NCBI RefSeq assembly: GCF_018613315.1
Contig: NZ_JAGGQL010000045.1
Coordinates: 32,743 to 96,742 of the forward strand
Length of the DNA: 64,000 nt
Reading direction: 5' to 3'
Source of the DNA: Bacillus sp. ISL-37
GTDB lineage: Bacteria > Bacillota > Bacilli > Bacillales > Cytobacillaceae
Part shown: piece by piece, positions 27,652-36,353 of the stretch
Numbering within the stretch: position 1 is the stretch's first letter
Layout: every line of letters starts with the position of its first letter
The notes under the pieces: model-generated
Database searches by the model: none
What the model saw: the letters and a program-made list of their open reading frames with translations, nothing else
Told to the model about the DNA's origin: nothing
Position numbers and translations under genes: made by a program

Positions 27652-28827
27652 ATGAAAAATAACAACCAGCTAACTAGGCATGTCGATCTGGACTGGATAA
27701 AGGCATTGGCAACGTTGGTCGTATTCCTTTATCACAGTTCAATGTTTTTTAATTCATTTGATTGGCACATTAAAAACAACACCATTAATTATACATATAT
27801 CGAGCTTTTCTCCCTCTTGGTGGGGAACTGGATCATGCCCATTTTCTTTGTGTTGTCAGGAATGGCTACTTACTACGCTTTGAAAAAAAGAAACTCGAAA
27901 ACCTTTATAATAGAAAGGCTTTTACGGCTTGGTTTGCCCTTGCTTTTGGGGATCTTCCTGCTGTCACCTCCCCAGGTGTATATTGAAAGAATAACGAACC
28001 ATCAATTTGAGGGCTCATTCCTGGCATTCTTTCCTCATTACTTTGACGGACTTTATCTAGAAATGGGCGGAACCGGAAACTTCGCATTCTTTGGACATCA
28101 TCTCTGGTATCTCTTAATGTTACTGATCTTTTCAGTCATTACATTGCCTTTTTTCATAAAAACCAAAGGAATAGCAACTGGTAAGGAATTCAGTATTCTC
28201 CATTACTTATTTATTCCTCTCCCCCTTACAATCGCCGCTTTGACCGTCAACAATGTTGTAAATTTAACGAGCTGGGGAATCATTTTCTATCTACTATTAT
28301 ATATTTTCGGATTTTATTTCTTTTCTAGGGAATCAATCAGGAGGTTTGTCCGCAAGATTGGGATTTTAGCAGGTACTTTAAGTATACTGAGTACAGCATC
28401 CTATATATCATGGGTATTTTACATTGGGTTTCCTATGGAGATATCAGTGAGTTGGACTGTATTCATGATGATTCGTGTCCTATTGGTATGGAACATGATT
28501 TTCTTTATGCTATACCTGGGCGATAAGTATTTGAACGTTTCCAACAAGGCATTGAAATATTCGAGTGAAGCCTCCATGCCGTTTTATGTACTCCATCAGC
28601 CTGTCATCATTATAATAGGATTTTTCATTTATAACCTGGAATGGTCTGTCCCTGTAAAATTGATGATCTTAATGTCAGCAGCATTTTTAATCATTATGGT
28701 CTTGTACGAACTCATCATTCGACGAGTTAATATTCTGCGTGTTCTGTTTGGTTTAAAAGCAAACCGGCCTGGTGACGAGCCTCTTGTGCCAAGTGATACA
28801 GGCACTTACGACCGAAAAGCGACTTAA
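27652..28827 (+). CDS. Acyltransferase 3 family membrane protein
   Basis: A 391-aa integral membrane acyltransferase with about ten hydrophobic segments. GGGAGG precedes the ATG by about 6 nt. The N-terminal RHVDLDWIKALATLVVFLYHSSMFF holds the family motif with the conserved His on the first helix, and FVLSGMATYYAL with the following RLLRLGLPLLLG matches the second motif. These proteins move acyl groups across the membrane onto sugars, peptidoglycan or glycans; the substrate here cannot be read from sequence. There is no SGNH domain at the C-terminus, unlike OatA; the tail is short and polar. It appears monocistronic. Confidence 0.9.
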   Translation: MKNNNQLTRHVDLDWIKALATLVVFLYHSSMFFNSFDWHIKNNTINYTYIELFSLLVGNWIMPIFFVLSGMATYYALKKRNSKTFIIERLLRLGLPLLLGIFLLSPPQVYIERITNHQFEGSFLAFFPHYFDGLYLEMGGTGNFAFFGHHLWYLLMLLIFSVITLPFFIKTKGIATGKEFSILHYLFIPLPLTIAALTVNNVVNLTSWGIIFYLLLYIFGFYFFSRESIRRFVRKIGILAGTLSILSTASYISWVFYIGFPMEISVSWTVFMMIRVLLVWNMIFFMLYLGDKYLNVSNKALKYSSEASMPFYVLHQPVIIIIGFFIYNLEWSVPVKLMILMSAAFLIIMVLYELIIRRVNILRVLFGLKANRPGDEPLVPSDTGTYDRKAT

Positions 28828-28871
28828 TTAAAGGTAAATTAGCACATTGTAAACGAAGAATTAATAGTAAA

Positions 28872-28922
28872 GAACAGGAGGACATACTCACCAGATTCGA
28901 GTAACATCTTCCTGTTTTTTAT
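28872..28922. terminator. Bidirectional terminator hairpin
   Basis: AACAGGAGGACATACTC pairs imperfectly with GAGTAACATCTTCCTGTT, followed by six T residues on the plus strand. It lies between the convergent acyltransferase and NUDIX genes. Confidence 0.75.
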
Positions 28923-28924
28923 TT

Positions 28925-29452
28925 TTAGTCTGTCATGAACTTATATCGCAAAATTGCCGCAAGTCCTGCCCCATGCTTGAACTCCCTTTCGACAATCAGT
29001 TTCTTTAACTCTTCCATCGAAATGGTATGTAGCTCAATTTGCTCGCTGTTTTCAAGGTTTTGCTCTGTCTTCGTCAAACCTGCTGCTGCAAAGAGTGAGA
29101 TTTCCTCTGTCGTTGATTCTGGAGAAGGATAGAAGCTCCCTAGATCGAGCCAATGCTCAGCAACATAGCCTGTTTCTTCCTCAAGCTCTCTTTTGGCTGT
29201 CTCAAGCGGGGAACTTGCCTCAGGATCAATCGTTCCTGCTGGCAATTCCCATTCCCAGCTTTTCATTGCATGGCGGTATTGCTTTATACAGACAACATTA
29301 TGATCATTGGTAATCGGAAGGACACAAACTCCCTTAGCGAAATCCAAATAGGAAAAGCTCTTCTCTTCCTTATTCGGCAAAACAACCTTATCAATGGTAA
29401 TCGTAAACCTGTCCACTTTGTTGATGCTTGACTCCTTGATATCCCATTCCAT
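28925..29452 (-). CDS. NUDIX hydrolase (ADP-ribose pyrophosphatase type)
   Basis: A 175-aa cytosolic hydrolase of nucleoside-diphosphate derivatives. The start is given as ATG 29452, with AAAAGG 8 nt before it; a GTG at 29461 is possible. The Nudix box is visible as G-TIDPEASSPLETAKRELEEETGY: the leading Gly, then RE-x-x-EE-x-G with the metal-binding glutamates, although the loop between Gly and the helix is longer than the usual G-x5-E. VVCIKQYRHAMKSWEWELPAG before it and FYPSPESTTEE after it are typical of the ADP-ribose/sugar-nucleotide subgroup. It stands alone between convergent and tandem neighbours. The exact substrate is not assignable. Confidence 0.9.
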   Translation of the reverse strand: MEWDIKESSINKVDRFTITIDKVVLPNKEEKSFSYLDFAKGVCVLPITNDHNVVCIKQYRHAMKSWEWELPAGTIDPEASSPLETAKRELEEETGYVAEHWLDLGSFYPSPESTTEEISLFAAAGLTKTEQNLENSEQIELHTISMEELKKLIVEREFKHGAGLAAILRYKFMTD

Positions 29453-29625
29453 TTCCGTCACCTTTTCTTTCTGCTAGTAGCGAGAATAATACTATAGTAT
29501 ACACTATTTTAAAGGATATGGTGGCTACCTTCCCTACACAGTGATTTATGCTTCACCAAACTATATCTCCAGAGCAGGGGCCAGAACCATCCCAGTTTCT
29601 TCACTAGTTTTACTATTACTCCATT

Positions 29626-29657
29626 TAAAAAGAAGCAAAGGGTATACCCTTGCTTCT
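29626..29657 (-). terminator. Rho-independent terminator of the TRAP transporter unit
   Basis: AGAAGCAAAGGG pairs with CCCTTGCTTCT (one bulge), 4-nt loop, with a run of five T residues on the minus strand. It lies 20 bp after the dctP stop. Confidence 0.8.
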
Positions 29658-29677
29658 CAGGAGTTGATGTGTATATT

Positions 29678-30718
29678 CTATAGCTCGTCTTCAATTGCCT
29701 TAAGCAACTTCTCCCCTTCGTCTCCAAACTTAGTAATATAGAAGTCACGGACGGCCTGCATTTTCTCAACGAATACTACTCGTTGCTCCGGAGTAATCTC
29801 AACAAACTCCATTCCAGAGCCCTCCATCTTCTTCCGGACATCTTCGATATTTTTATATGTTTTATCAACAGTTACTCTCTGTCCTTCTTCAAATGCTTTT
29901 TCCATCGCAGCTTTTATTTCTTGATCCAAACTATCGTAGAAACCTTTGTTTACAATGATCAGCTGGTCAAGGACACCATGATTGGTTATCGTGGCAACCT
30001 CTTGTACCTCATGCATTTTCATGTCGTAAGTGGTATCAAGCGGGTTTTCCTGTGCATCGATTGTACCATTTTGCAATGCATTATAGGTCTCAGCAAACGG
30101 GAGGTCAGCAGGGGATGCTCCCACTGTTTTAAACTGTTCAAAGATTACTGGTGATGGCATTGCCCGGAACTTTAATCCCTTGAATTCATCAGGACTTGTC
30201 AATGCTTTAGGACCTGTGAACTGCTTATAGCCTGTATGCCAAATTCCGAGTGTCTTGATGCCGACATTCTCGGTTTTATCCAAAAGCTGTCGCATTGCAT
30301 CGCTTCCTTGTAACTCTAATAGTTTATCTTTATCATCAGGGAGTAAAAAAGGAATATCAAGTAAAGTGATTAACGGTTCAAAACCGCCCATAAAGGCTGT
30401 CGGTGAGATTGCCATTTCTATGCTTCCACTCTGTACACCTTGAACGATTTCAGTTGGGTTACCAAGCTGTGAGGCTGGATAGATTTCAACTTTCACCTTT
30501 CCATCTGTCTCTGCCTCTACTACCTCTTTGAACTTCTTCGCTCCTAAGTCCCTGGCACTGCCAGGAGCAGACGAGTGAGCAAACTTAATTGTAACTTTTG
30601 CACCATCTGAACTTGCATTCACATCAGATTCGGGATCTCCAGAACTGCTGTTGGAACACCCTCCCATAACAAAGCTTACTAACAATAAGAACATAGCCAT
30701 TCTTTTAATCGTTTTCAT
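29678..30718 (-). CDS. dctP: TRAP transporter solute-binding lipoprotein (DctP family)
   Basis: A 346-aa extracellular lipoprotein that captures a carboxylate-containing ligand for the TRAP permease. The start is ATG 30718 with TGGGGGC upstream; a GTG two codons earlier overlaps the site. The lipobox is MGGC (Cys near residue 21). The DctP fold features are clear: TIKFAHSSAPGSARDLGAKKF near the mature N-terminus and a central LKFRAMPSPVIFEQFKTVGASPADLPFAETYNALQNGTIDAQENPLDT. The latter carries the conserved Arg that grips the ligand carboxylate and the hallmark N-G-x-x-D-A-Q-E-N-P. It is the last gene of the Q-M-P unit, 51 bp after dctM. The ligand is probably the substrate of the catabolic cluster upstream. 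Confidence 0.94.
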   Translation of the reverse strand: MKTIKRMAMFLLLVSFVMGGCSNSSSGDPESDVNASSDGAKVTIKFAHSSAPGSARDLGAKKFKEVVEAETDGKVKVEIYPASQLGNPTEIVQGVQSGSIEMAISPTAFMGGFEPLITLLDIPFLLPDDKDKLLELQGSDAMRQLLDKTENVGIKTLGIWHTGYKQFTGPKALTSPDEFKGLKFRAMPSPVIFEQFKTVGASPADLPFAETYNALQNGTIDAQENPLDTTYDMKMHEVQEVATITNHGVLDQLIIVNKGFYDSLDQEIKAAMEKAFEEGQRVTVDKTYKNIEDVRKKMEGSGMEFVEITPEQRVVFVEKMQAVRDFYITKFGDEGEKLLKAIEDEL

Positions 30719-30769
30719 GTACACGCCCCCATAGAATAATATTTATATAGACATTCTGTTGAAACCTTG

Positions 30770-32044
30770 CTAATTCATAATCTCTGGAAACCACATGACT
30801 AGATCAGGCAAATATGTTACGAATAGCAGTAATAGGATTGCGATGGCTATAAACGGAACTAACCCTGGCAGGATTTGCGCATACGGAATTTTAAATGTCC
30901 CCTGGGCAATAAATATATTGAGCCCAAACGGAGGTGTAATCATTCCAATCGTCAAATTTAGCACGATGATCAATCCGAGATGAACAGGATCAACACCAAG
31001 GGCAAAAGCTACAGGAGTTATAAGCGGAACCAGTATAATAATCGCTGAGTTTGGATCGAGAAACATACCAGTGATTAAAAAAATCAATGTAATGATTAAC
31101 ATAACAATAATCAGAGAGTAATCACCAAACAGTTCAGTTATCATTTGCGGCAGCCCGCCAATGGTCATGACGTAAGATACCGCTTTTCCTGCGGCAATCA
31201 GAACGAGCAGCATTCCAATCACCACACCTGATTTTAAGGCGACATCCCACAATTGGGACAGTTTCAAGCCTTTATAAACAAACACTTCAACCACAACAGC
31301 GTAAGCAACGGCGAGGGCTGCAGCTTCTGTTATTGTTGTAAATCCCATATAAATCCCAGCAAGAATGACAATTGGCAATCCCAATGACCAGCCTGCTTCT
31401 AAAATAGATTGTCCGATCTTTTTAAAGCCAACAAACGGTTCCCGCGGAATTTTGTTCTTAATGGCATAGATCAAGCAGTAAATCATAAATGCCGCCCCTA
31501 CTAAGGCACCAATCAATAAACCTCCTGAAAACAAATTGCCAACTGATGCCTGTGGAGCGACAGTGGAATACAGGATAAGTGCAATACTTGGCGGAATCAG
31601 CATAGCCAGACTGCTTGAGGCAAGAATCAACCCGATAACAAACTGTGGCTTATATCCCTTCTCAATCAGCACGGGGTAAACAATCCCGCCAATCGCTACG
31701 ATTGCAGCCGATCCTGTTCCCGAAATGGCACCGAAAAACAAACAGGTAATGACTGTTCCCATCGCAAGACCGCCTGGCAAGAATCCAACCATTGTGTTAC
31801 CTAAATTAACTAATCTTTTGCCGATTTGGCCATTGGAGATGATATCAGCAGCAAAAATAAAAAATGGTATTGCCAATATTGAGGAACTATTAACTCCGCC
31901 AACCATTTGCTGCAGTATAATGTCAACATCCATATTGGGAAAAGAATGACTAAGTACGATGAGACTGGGAATGATCATCGCCATAAAGACAGGTACACCT
32001 ATGAGCAGGAAGACAACAGCGAGCGGAAAGAGAGCTGCAACCAT
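30770..32044 (-). CDS. dctM: TRAP transporter large permease subunit (DctM family)
   Basis: A 424-aa membrane protein with about 12 hydrophobic segments that forms the transport pathway of a sodium-coupled TRAP transporter. It starts with an ATG that overlaps the dctQ stop by one base (TAATG), so the two are translationally coupled. The family's marks are present: a first scoop with FFIFAADIISNGQIGKRLVNLGN, the GAISGTGSAAIVAIG loop, and a second-half GMFLDPNSAIIILVPLITPVA and NLTIGMITPPFGLNIFIAQG. Length is normal. Confidence 0.95.
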   Translation of the reverse strand: MVAALFPLAVVFLLIGVPVFMAMIIPSLIVLSHSFPNMDVDIILQQMVGGVNSSSILAIPFFIFAADIISNGQIGKRLVNLGNTMVGFLPGGLAMGTVITCLFFGAISGTGSAAIVAIGGIVYPVLIEKGYKPQFVIGLILASSSLAMLIPPSIALILYSTVAPQASVGNLFSGGLLIGALVGAAFMIYCLIYAIKNKIPREPFVGFKKIGQSILEAGWSLGLPIVILAGIYMGFTTITEAAALAVAYAVVVEVFVYKGLKLSQLWDVALKSGVVIGMLLVLIAAGKAVSYVMTIGGLPQMITELFGDYSLIIVMLIITLIFLITGMFLDPNSAIIILVPLITPVAFALGVDPVHLGLIIVLNLTIGMITPPFGLNIFIAQGTFKIPYAQILPGLVPFIAIAILLLLFVTYLPDLVMWFPEIMN

Positions 32045-32619
32045 TATGAATCTCTCCTCTCATCTAAATCAGTGTGTAGCTGTGCATTTACAATGTTCCT
32101 GATGATAATATGAAGATAGTTTTTGGCTGTCAAAAAGCATCCCAGCGGGACAGCAAGATACATATACCCCATCGATATCCCCAAAGCAACAGAGGTTTGG
32201 CTGCTAGTAAAGAATCTCACTGTCATTTGATATCCGATATATGTCATATAGACAAAGAAGAGAAAGCAAATTCCAACAATAAGCATATAAAAAGTTTTTT
32301 TAATTTTTCCATTCAGCTTATTAAACAAAACATCAATAACAACGTGCTCTCCTTTTCTGACACAATAGCTCATTCCAAAAAAGGTGATCCATACTAGTAA
32401 AAAACGAGGCAATTCATCCGACCAGTCTGGTGAGTAGTCGAAGAAATAACGGGTTACCACAATGGCACAAACAATGATAGACAGCGCCAACAGCCCGAAT
32501 GCAACAACAAACTTCTCAGCTGCTTCAAAAACCCACTTGTCTATCCACTTAAAGTAATGACCTACTTTGTTGAGGATGGACATTTTTGTTTTCTCAACAG
32601 TTATAACTGTATTTGCCAC
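32044..32619 (-). CDS. dctQ: TRAP transporter small permease subunit (DctQ family)
   Basis: A 191-aa membrane protein with four hydrophobic segments (about residues 36-58, 75-92, 110-131, 150-168). AGGTGG lies before the ATG. The stretch SDELPRFLLVWITFFGMSYCVRKGEHVVIDVLF carries the DctQ signature (E-x-x-R-F-L-L-V-W, then G-x-H). It pairs with DctM to form the membrane part of the transporter. It is the first gene of a Q-M-P transcription unit; a weak terminator and about 300 bp separate it from the hydrolase gene upstream. Confidence 0.93.
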   Translation of the reverse strand: MANTVITVEKTKMSILNKVGHYFKWIDKWVFEAAEKFVVAFGLLALSIIVCAIVVTRYFFDYSPDWSDELPRFLLVWITFFGMSYCVRKGEHVVIDVLFNKLNGKIKKTFYMLIVGICFLFFVYMTYIGYQMTVRFFTSSQTSVALGISMGYMYLAVPLGCFLTAKNYLHIIIRNIVNAQLHTDLDERRDS

Positions 32620-32885
32620 ATTTACACCACCTAACTTAAAATAGTAGCTTCGTTTACCACTTGTGGACCTTAAAGCTTCGCAAGAGAGGTGGGACCATGT
32701 TTTATCCCTGTCTTTTTTGCTCTTCCTGCTGCGAGACTTTTCTAAATATTTAATTTATTTTTTATTATGATATCACGTTTCAAAATCCATTTATTCAGTA
32801 CAAACAACAAAAGTTTTTTGGATTCTTTGTTGATAAACCACAACATAAATAATGGTAGAAAAAGAGATGTCTCTTTAATGATAAG
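32620..32885. other. Probable promoter region of the TRAP unit
   Basis: AT-rich gene-free DNA between the TRAP genes and the CocE/NonD gene. I see no open frame with a ribosome site. The sequence must contain the TRAP promoter if the hairpin at 32886-32920 ends the upstream transcript. No confident promoter hexamers were picked. Confidence 0.4.
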
Positions 32886-32920
32886 AAAAGGCTGCCAAAC
32901 AAAGTTGGAAGCCCTTTCAT
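32886..32920 (-). terminator. Imperfect terminator hairpin after the CocE/NonD gene
   Basis: On the minus strand AAAGG-G-CTTCCAA pairs with TTGGCAGCCTTT (one bulge, one mismatch), followed by a TTCTT tail. It starts 16 bp after the stop. Weaker than the other terminators here. Confidence 0.5.
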
Positions 32921-32935
32921 TTTATTAGAAAGAGT

Positions 32936-34687
32936 CTACTTCTCTGGGATAACAGGTACGAGAAGATATCCATTCCTACCTTCACCAGCATGGATGTTGA
33001 CTTTTCCGCCAAAGATTTCTTCAGGACGATCTCTTACATCATCATGCCAGTACGCACCAGAACCGGTCATAAATTTCGTATGGAACTTGACCCCTTCCTC
33101 ATCCGTACAATTTCGATAATCCTTGCCCCCAATCGTTAAACCTAGCCTATAGCCTTCGGGGATGACAATGGAGGTTGGCCAAATCTCGATATCCAGTTCA
33201 TACACTTCATCAGGTGTCAAAGGCTGAATTTCATCGTGGGAATGGTACGGCTGATAAAATGTACTCTCAGCAGGATCCAGTTTTCGATGCGAAGCACGCA
33301 GCCATCCTTGCGAAATCGGGGTACGCGGGTCCATCGCGCCGCTATAAACAATCTCATTACCTGAAGGATCAAAAACCCTTACAGTTAAAAATAAATCCGC
33401 ATCAACCGTGGCTGACGAAACAAACAGTTTTGCTGCCATCGGCCCGGTAAGTTCCACTTCTTTTTCATGTGGCTCAGTTATCAGCGTGACTTCTTCTTCC
33501 AAAGGCTTATAGGCAATCGTTGCTCTATCAGCAGATGGTTCAGATGTGAAACCCTTATTATTCAGGTCCAGATATAGTTTCTTCCATTCAGTCCGGGGAA
33601 GCGGCCAATCCTGTTCCTTACGTTCTGTGAAATCATTTACTTTTCGCACATTGAGTAAAACAGGCGGTTCCTGGTCCCAACCGTTGTCCTCTCCCTTTAG
33701 GAAGTGATCAAAGAAACGCTGTTGAAGCTGGACACCGTAATCTGTATAGAAGTGTGTCCAATGCTCTAAACCATGGACCTCAAGCCATTTTTGAGTGGAG
33801 GCAGCTCGTTTAAAGCCTTCGAAATTGCCACGGGAGTGAAGACCGATCCCTCCCCAGTTAGCCGCCGAAAGCAAAGGAACTGTCACCTTCGACCAATCCA
33901 CTTGTCTTTCCTTGTAATATTCATCATTTGCCAGTGGATGGGAGACAATATCCCAGCCGAGATTTGTTCGATTTTTTTCCAATTCAGATTCCGGTAATGT
34001 ATCCGGTCCAGCTACAGACACGCCATTATTAGGATTTACCTTCCCTCTTTCACCGACACCATGCTGGACAGTCAAGATTTGCGGAAGCCATGTCTCCCAA
34101 AAAGTAGAGACAATCCCGCCATGGTGAGTAGCATCACGATACCAGTCAGATGAACCTTCCCATGGAATCATGGCTGCAAGATGAGGAGGCTGCAATGCTG
34201 CTACCTGCCATTGATTCATGGCATAATAGGAAATCCCCAGAAGCCCCACTTTCCCATTGCTCCATGGTTGGACACCAGCCCACTCAATACAGTTGTAATA
34301 GTCCTGTGTTTCCCGCTTCGAAAAGGGACTCAGGTAACCAGGAGAACGTCCGGCTCCCCTTGAATCGACACGTACACAAACATAGTCATGCGGAACCCAT
34401 TTCTCCGGATCGACCGCCTCCCAGGTCTGATATTTATTTGTCGAACCAGCTTCTACATCAGGATGCTCACTCGTCATTACATTCCATTGTCTTGGATAAG
34501 CCTCCTGGAACGCCAGACCTTTAGCATACGGTCCATATGTCAGGACAACCGGATATTCTCCCTCTGCAATTGGCCTGTAAACATCTGCACGAAGGATAAT
34601 CCCATCCTCCATTTCAATAGGAACATCCCATTCAATAATCATTCCATCTTTAATTACATAGTTTGGGGCCACTGTATTTTGTTCCAT
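32936..34687 (-). CDS. CocE/NonD family serine hydrolase
   Basis: A 583-aa alpha/beta hydrolase related to cocaine esterase and X-Pro dipeptidyl-peptidase. GAGGTGATTAT precedes the ATG. The N-terminal PIEMEDGIILRADVYRP and GPYAKG are family marks. The nucleophile is in GLLGISYYAMNQW (GxSYxx), the His in HGLEHWTHFY, and the C-terminal jelly-roll domain begins near LYLDLNNKG and contains PRTPISQGWLRASHRKLDP. These enzymes cleave esters or amides. No signal peptide, so it is cytosolic. It is downstream of the aldehyde dehydrogenase (77-bp gap), likely in the same catabolic operon. Confidence 0.92.
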   Translation of the reverse strand: MEQNTVAPNYVIKDGMIIEWDVPIEMEDGIILRADVYRPIAEGEYPVVLTYGPYAKGLAFQEAYPRQWNVMTSEHPDVEAGSTNKYQTWEAVDPEKWVPHDYVCVRVDSRGAGRSPGYLSPFSKRETQDYYNCIEWAGVQPWSNGKVGLLGISYYAMNQWQVAALQPPHLAAMIPWEGSSDWYRDATHHGGIVSTFWETWLPQILTVQHGVGERGKVNPNNGVSVAGPDTLPESELEKNRTNLGWDIVSHPLANDEYYKERQVDWSKVTVPLLSAANWGGIGLHSRGNFEGFKRAASTQKWLEVHGLEHWTHFYTDYGVQLQQRFFDHFLKGEDNGWDQEPPVLLNVRKVNDFTERKEQDWPLPRTEWKKLYLDLNNKGFTSEPSADRATIAYKPLEEEVTLITEPHEKEVELTGPMAAKLFVSSATVDADLFLTVRVFDPSGNEIVYSGAMDPRTPISQGWLRASHRKLDPAESTFYQPYHSHDEIQPLTPDEVYELDIEIWPTSIVIPEGYRLGLTIGGKDYRNCTDEEGVKFHTKFMTGSGAYWHDDVRDRPEEIFGGKVNIHAGEGRNGYLLVPVIPEK

Positions 34688-34764
34688 ATAATCACCTCTG
34701 ATATTTTTTTAGGAAAAGGTTTCCTCAGTTCTAAATATTCAGACATAAAGAGCTGTAAAGAAGG

Positions 34765-36261
34765 CTAACTATATCTTTTAACCTGGGCAGATCCATCAAA
34801 CCAATCAAATGAATTTCGGCTTGTATTCACAATGACATTTTGGATTTTCGTATAATCCTTGAAGCACTGAATACTATTTTCCAATCCAATCCCACTATCT
34901 TTAAAACCACCCCATGGAGTTGAAGGATCGATTCTATGGTGGTCATTGATCCAAACGATGCCTGCCTCCAGCTGTCCTGCAAGCCAATGTGCATCACGGA
35001 TATTATTGGTCCAAATCGACATCGCGAGGCCCATTTCAGTATTATTTGCGATGGAGACCAAATCTTCTTCCACGCTGCTGTACTTCATGACACATGTAAC
35101 CGGACCAAAGATTTCTTCCTGGGCAATTCGCATGGAGTTATCAACATTCGTAAAGATGGTTGGCGTGATGAAATAGCCTGATTCAACACCCTGTTCTTGT
35201 GGAGGGCTGCCCCCGTAAGCTAAAGTGGCTCCTCCATCGAGGCCAATCTGGATATAGTTCAAAATCTGATTGTACTGCTTTTCAGATATGACAGGACCAA
35301 TATCCGTCTCCTGTTCGGAAGGGTCACCAATGGTTAAAGCCCTGGTTTTTTCAATGAAACGTTCAATAAACTGGTCATACATGGATTCATGGACAAGAAT
35401 TCGTGATCCCTGTACACAGGTTTGGCCTGCTGCAATGAATGCAGCAAAGGCTGCCCCATTCACAGCTTCCTCTAAATCAGCATCAGGCAAGATCAGCACA
35501 GAGGCCTTGCCGCCAAGCTCAGCGGATACTTTTGCCAAATTGTACCCTGCCAATGATGCTGCCTGTCGGCCAGTCTCAGTTCCACCGGTCAAATCAATTT
35601 TTTCGAGGGCAGGATTGGAAGTCAGCGCCTTGCCAACCACAGCTCCATAGCCTTGCACGACATTGATGATACCGTCAGGGACTCCGGCTTCTTTCGCCAG
35701 TTCCGCGAGGAAGAAAGTCGTAACAGGAGTATTTTCTGATGGCTTAATGACCACTGCGTTCCCTGCCGCTAAAGCAGGTGCCAGCTTTTTTGTAAGAATT
35801 AATAATGGATGATTCCACGGTGTTATAATTCCCACCAAACCTAATGGAATTCTTTTTGTATAGTTTACATATTCACCGCCAAATGGAGGCGAAAAGTCGT
35901 CCAGTGTCTTTAACACACTCGCGAAATATTCATACCATTCAGGGAGGCGGGACAACTGTGCCTTCATCTCACGAATCGGCCTTCCAGTCATCATGCTTTC
36001 CAGTTCAACCAACTCTGGCAGAGACTCCTTCAATAAGGCGGCCAATTTATTTAATACGCGGAAGCGATAGTCTTTATCGGCAGCCCAGTTCGCATGCTGA
36101 AAGGCATACAAAGCCGATGCAACAGCCTTTTCCACGTCCCCCTCGTTCCCTTCTGCCACCTCTGCAACCACTTCTTTCGTTGCAGGGTTGATTACCTTAA
36201 AGTACTTTCCAGTAGCTGAGGGAACGGCCTGGCCATTAATAAACAAATCTATCTTTTTCAT
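34765..36261 (-). CDS. NAD(P)-dependent aldehyde dehydrogenase
   Basis: A 498-aa cytosolic enzyme that oxidises an aldehyde to the carboxylic acid. AGGGGG precedes the ATG. Catalytic Cys is in AAGQTCVQGSRILVH, the general-base Glu in VSAELGGKAS, the cofactor loop in DLTGGTETGRQ, and NHPLLILTKKLAPALAAGNAVVIKPSE is the classic entry segment. Most like betaine-aldehyde or 2-hydroxymuconate-semialdehyde type ALDHs in outline. The final residues (SFDWFDGSAQVKRYS) form an extended tail. Substrate is unknown, but the setting among amidohydrolases points to a semialdehyde intermediate. Gap to the upstream nitrilase gene is 92 bp. Confidence 0.94.
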   Translation of the reverse strand: MKKIDLFINGQAVPSATGKYFKVINPATKEVVAEVAEGNEGDVEKAVASALYAFQHANWAADKDYRFRVLNKLAALLKESLPELVELESMMTGRPIREMKAQLSRLPEWYEYFASVLKTLDDFSPPFGGEYVNYTKRIPLGLVGIITPWNHPLLILTKKLAPALAAGNAVVIKPSENTPVTTFFLAELAKEAGVPDGIINVVQGYGAVVGKALTSNPALEKIDLTGGTETGRQAASLAGYNLAKVSAELGGKASVLILPDADLEEAVNGAAFAAFIAAGQTCVQGSRILVHESMYDQFIERFIEKTRALTIGDPSEQETDIGPVISEKQYNQILNYIQIGLDGGATLAYGGSPPQEQGVESGYFITPTIFTNVDNSMRIAQEEIFGPVTCVMKYSSVEEDLVSIANNTEMGLAMSIWTNNIRDAHWLAGQLEAGIVWINDHHRIDPSTPWGGFKDSGIGLENSIQCFKDYTKIQNVIVNTSRNSFDWFDGSAQVKRYS

Positions 36262-36353
36262 CTGCTACCCCCTTAAAAAGATCGAGAGACATAGTTTTTG
36301 GTAAATCTAATCATTATTTCTTCGTAAACCATTGCCTCTCTTAATTTGCCTTC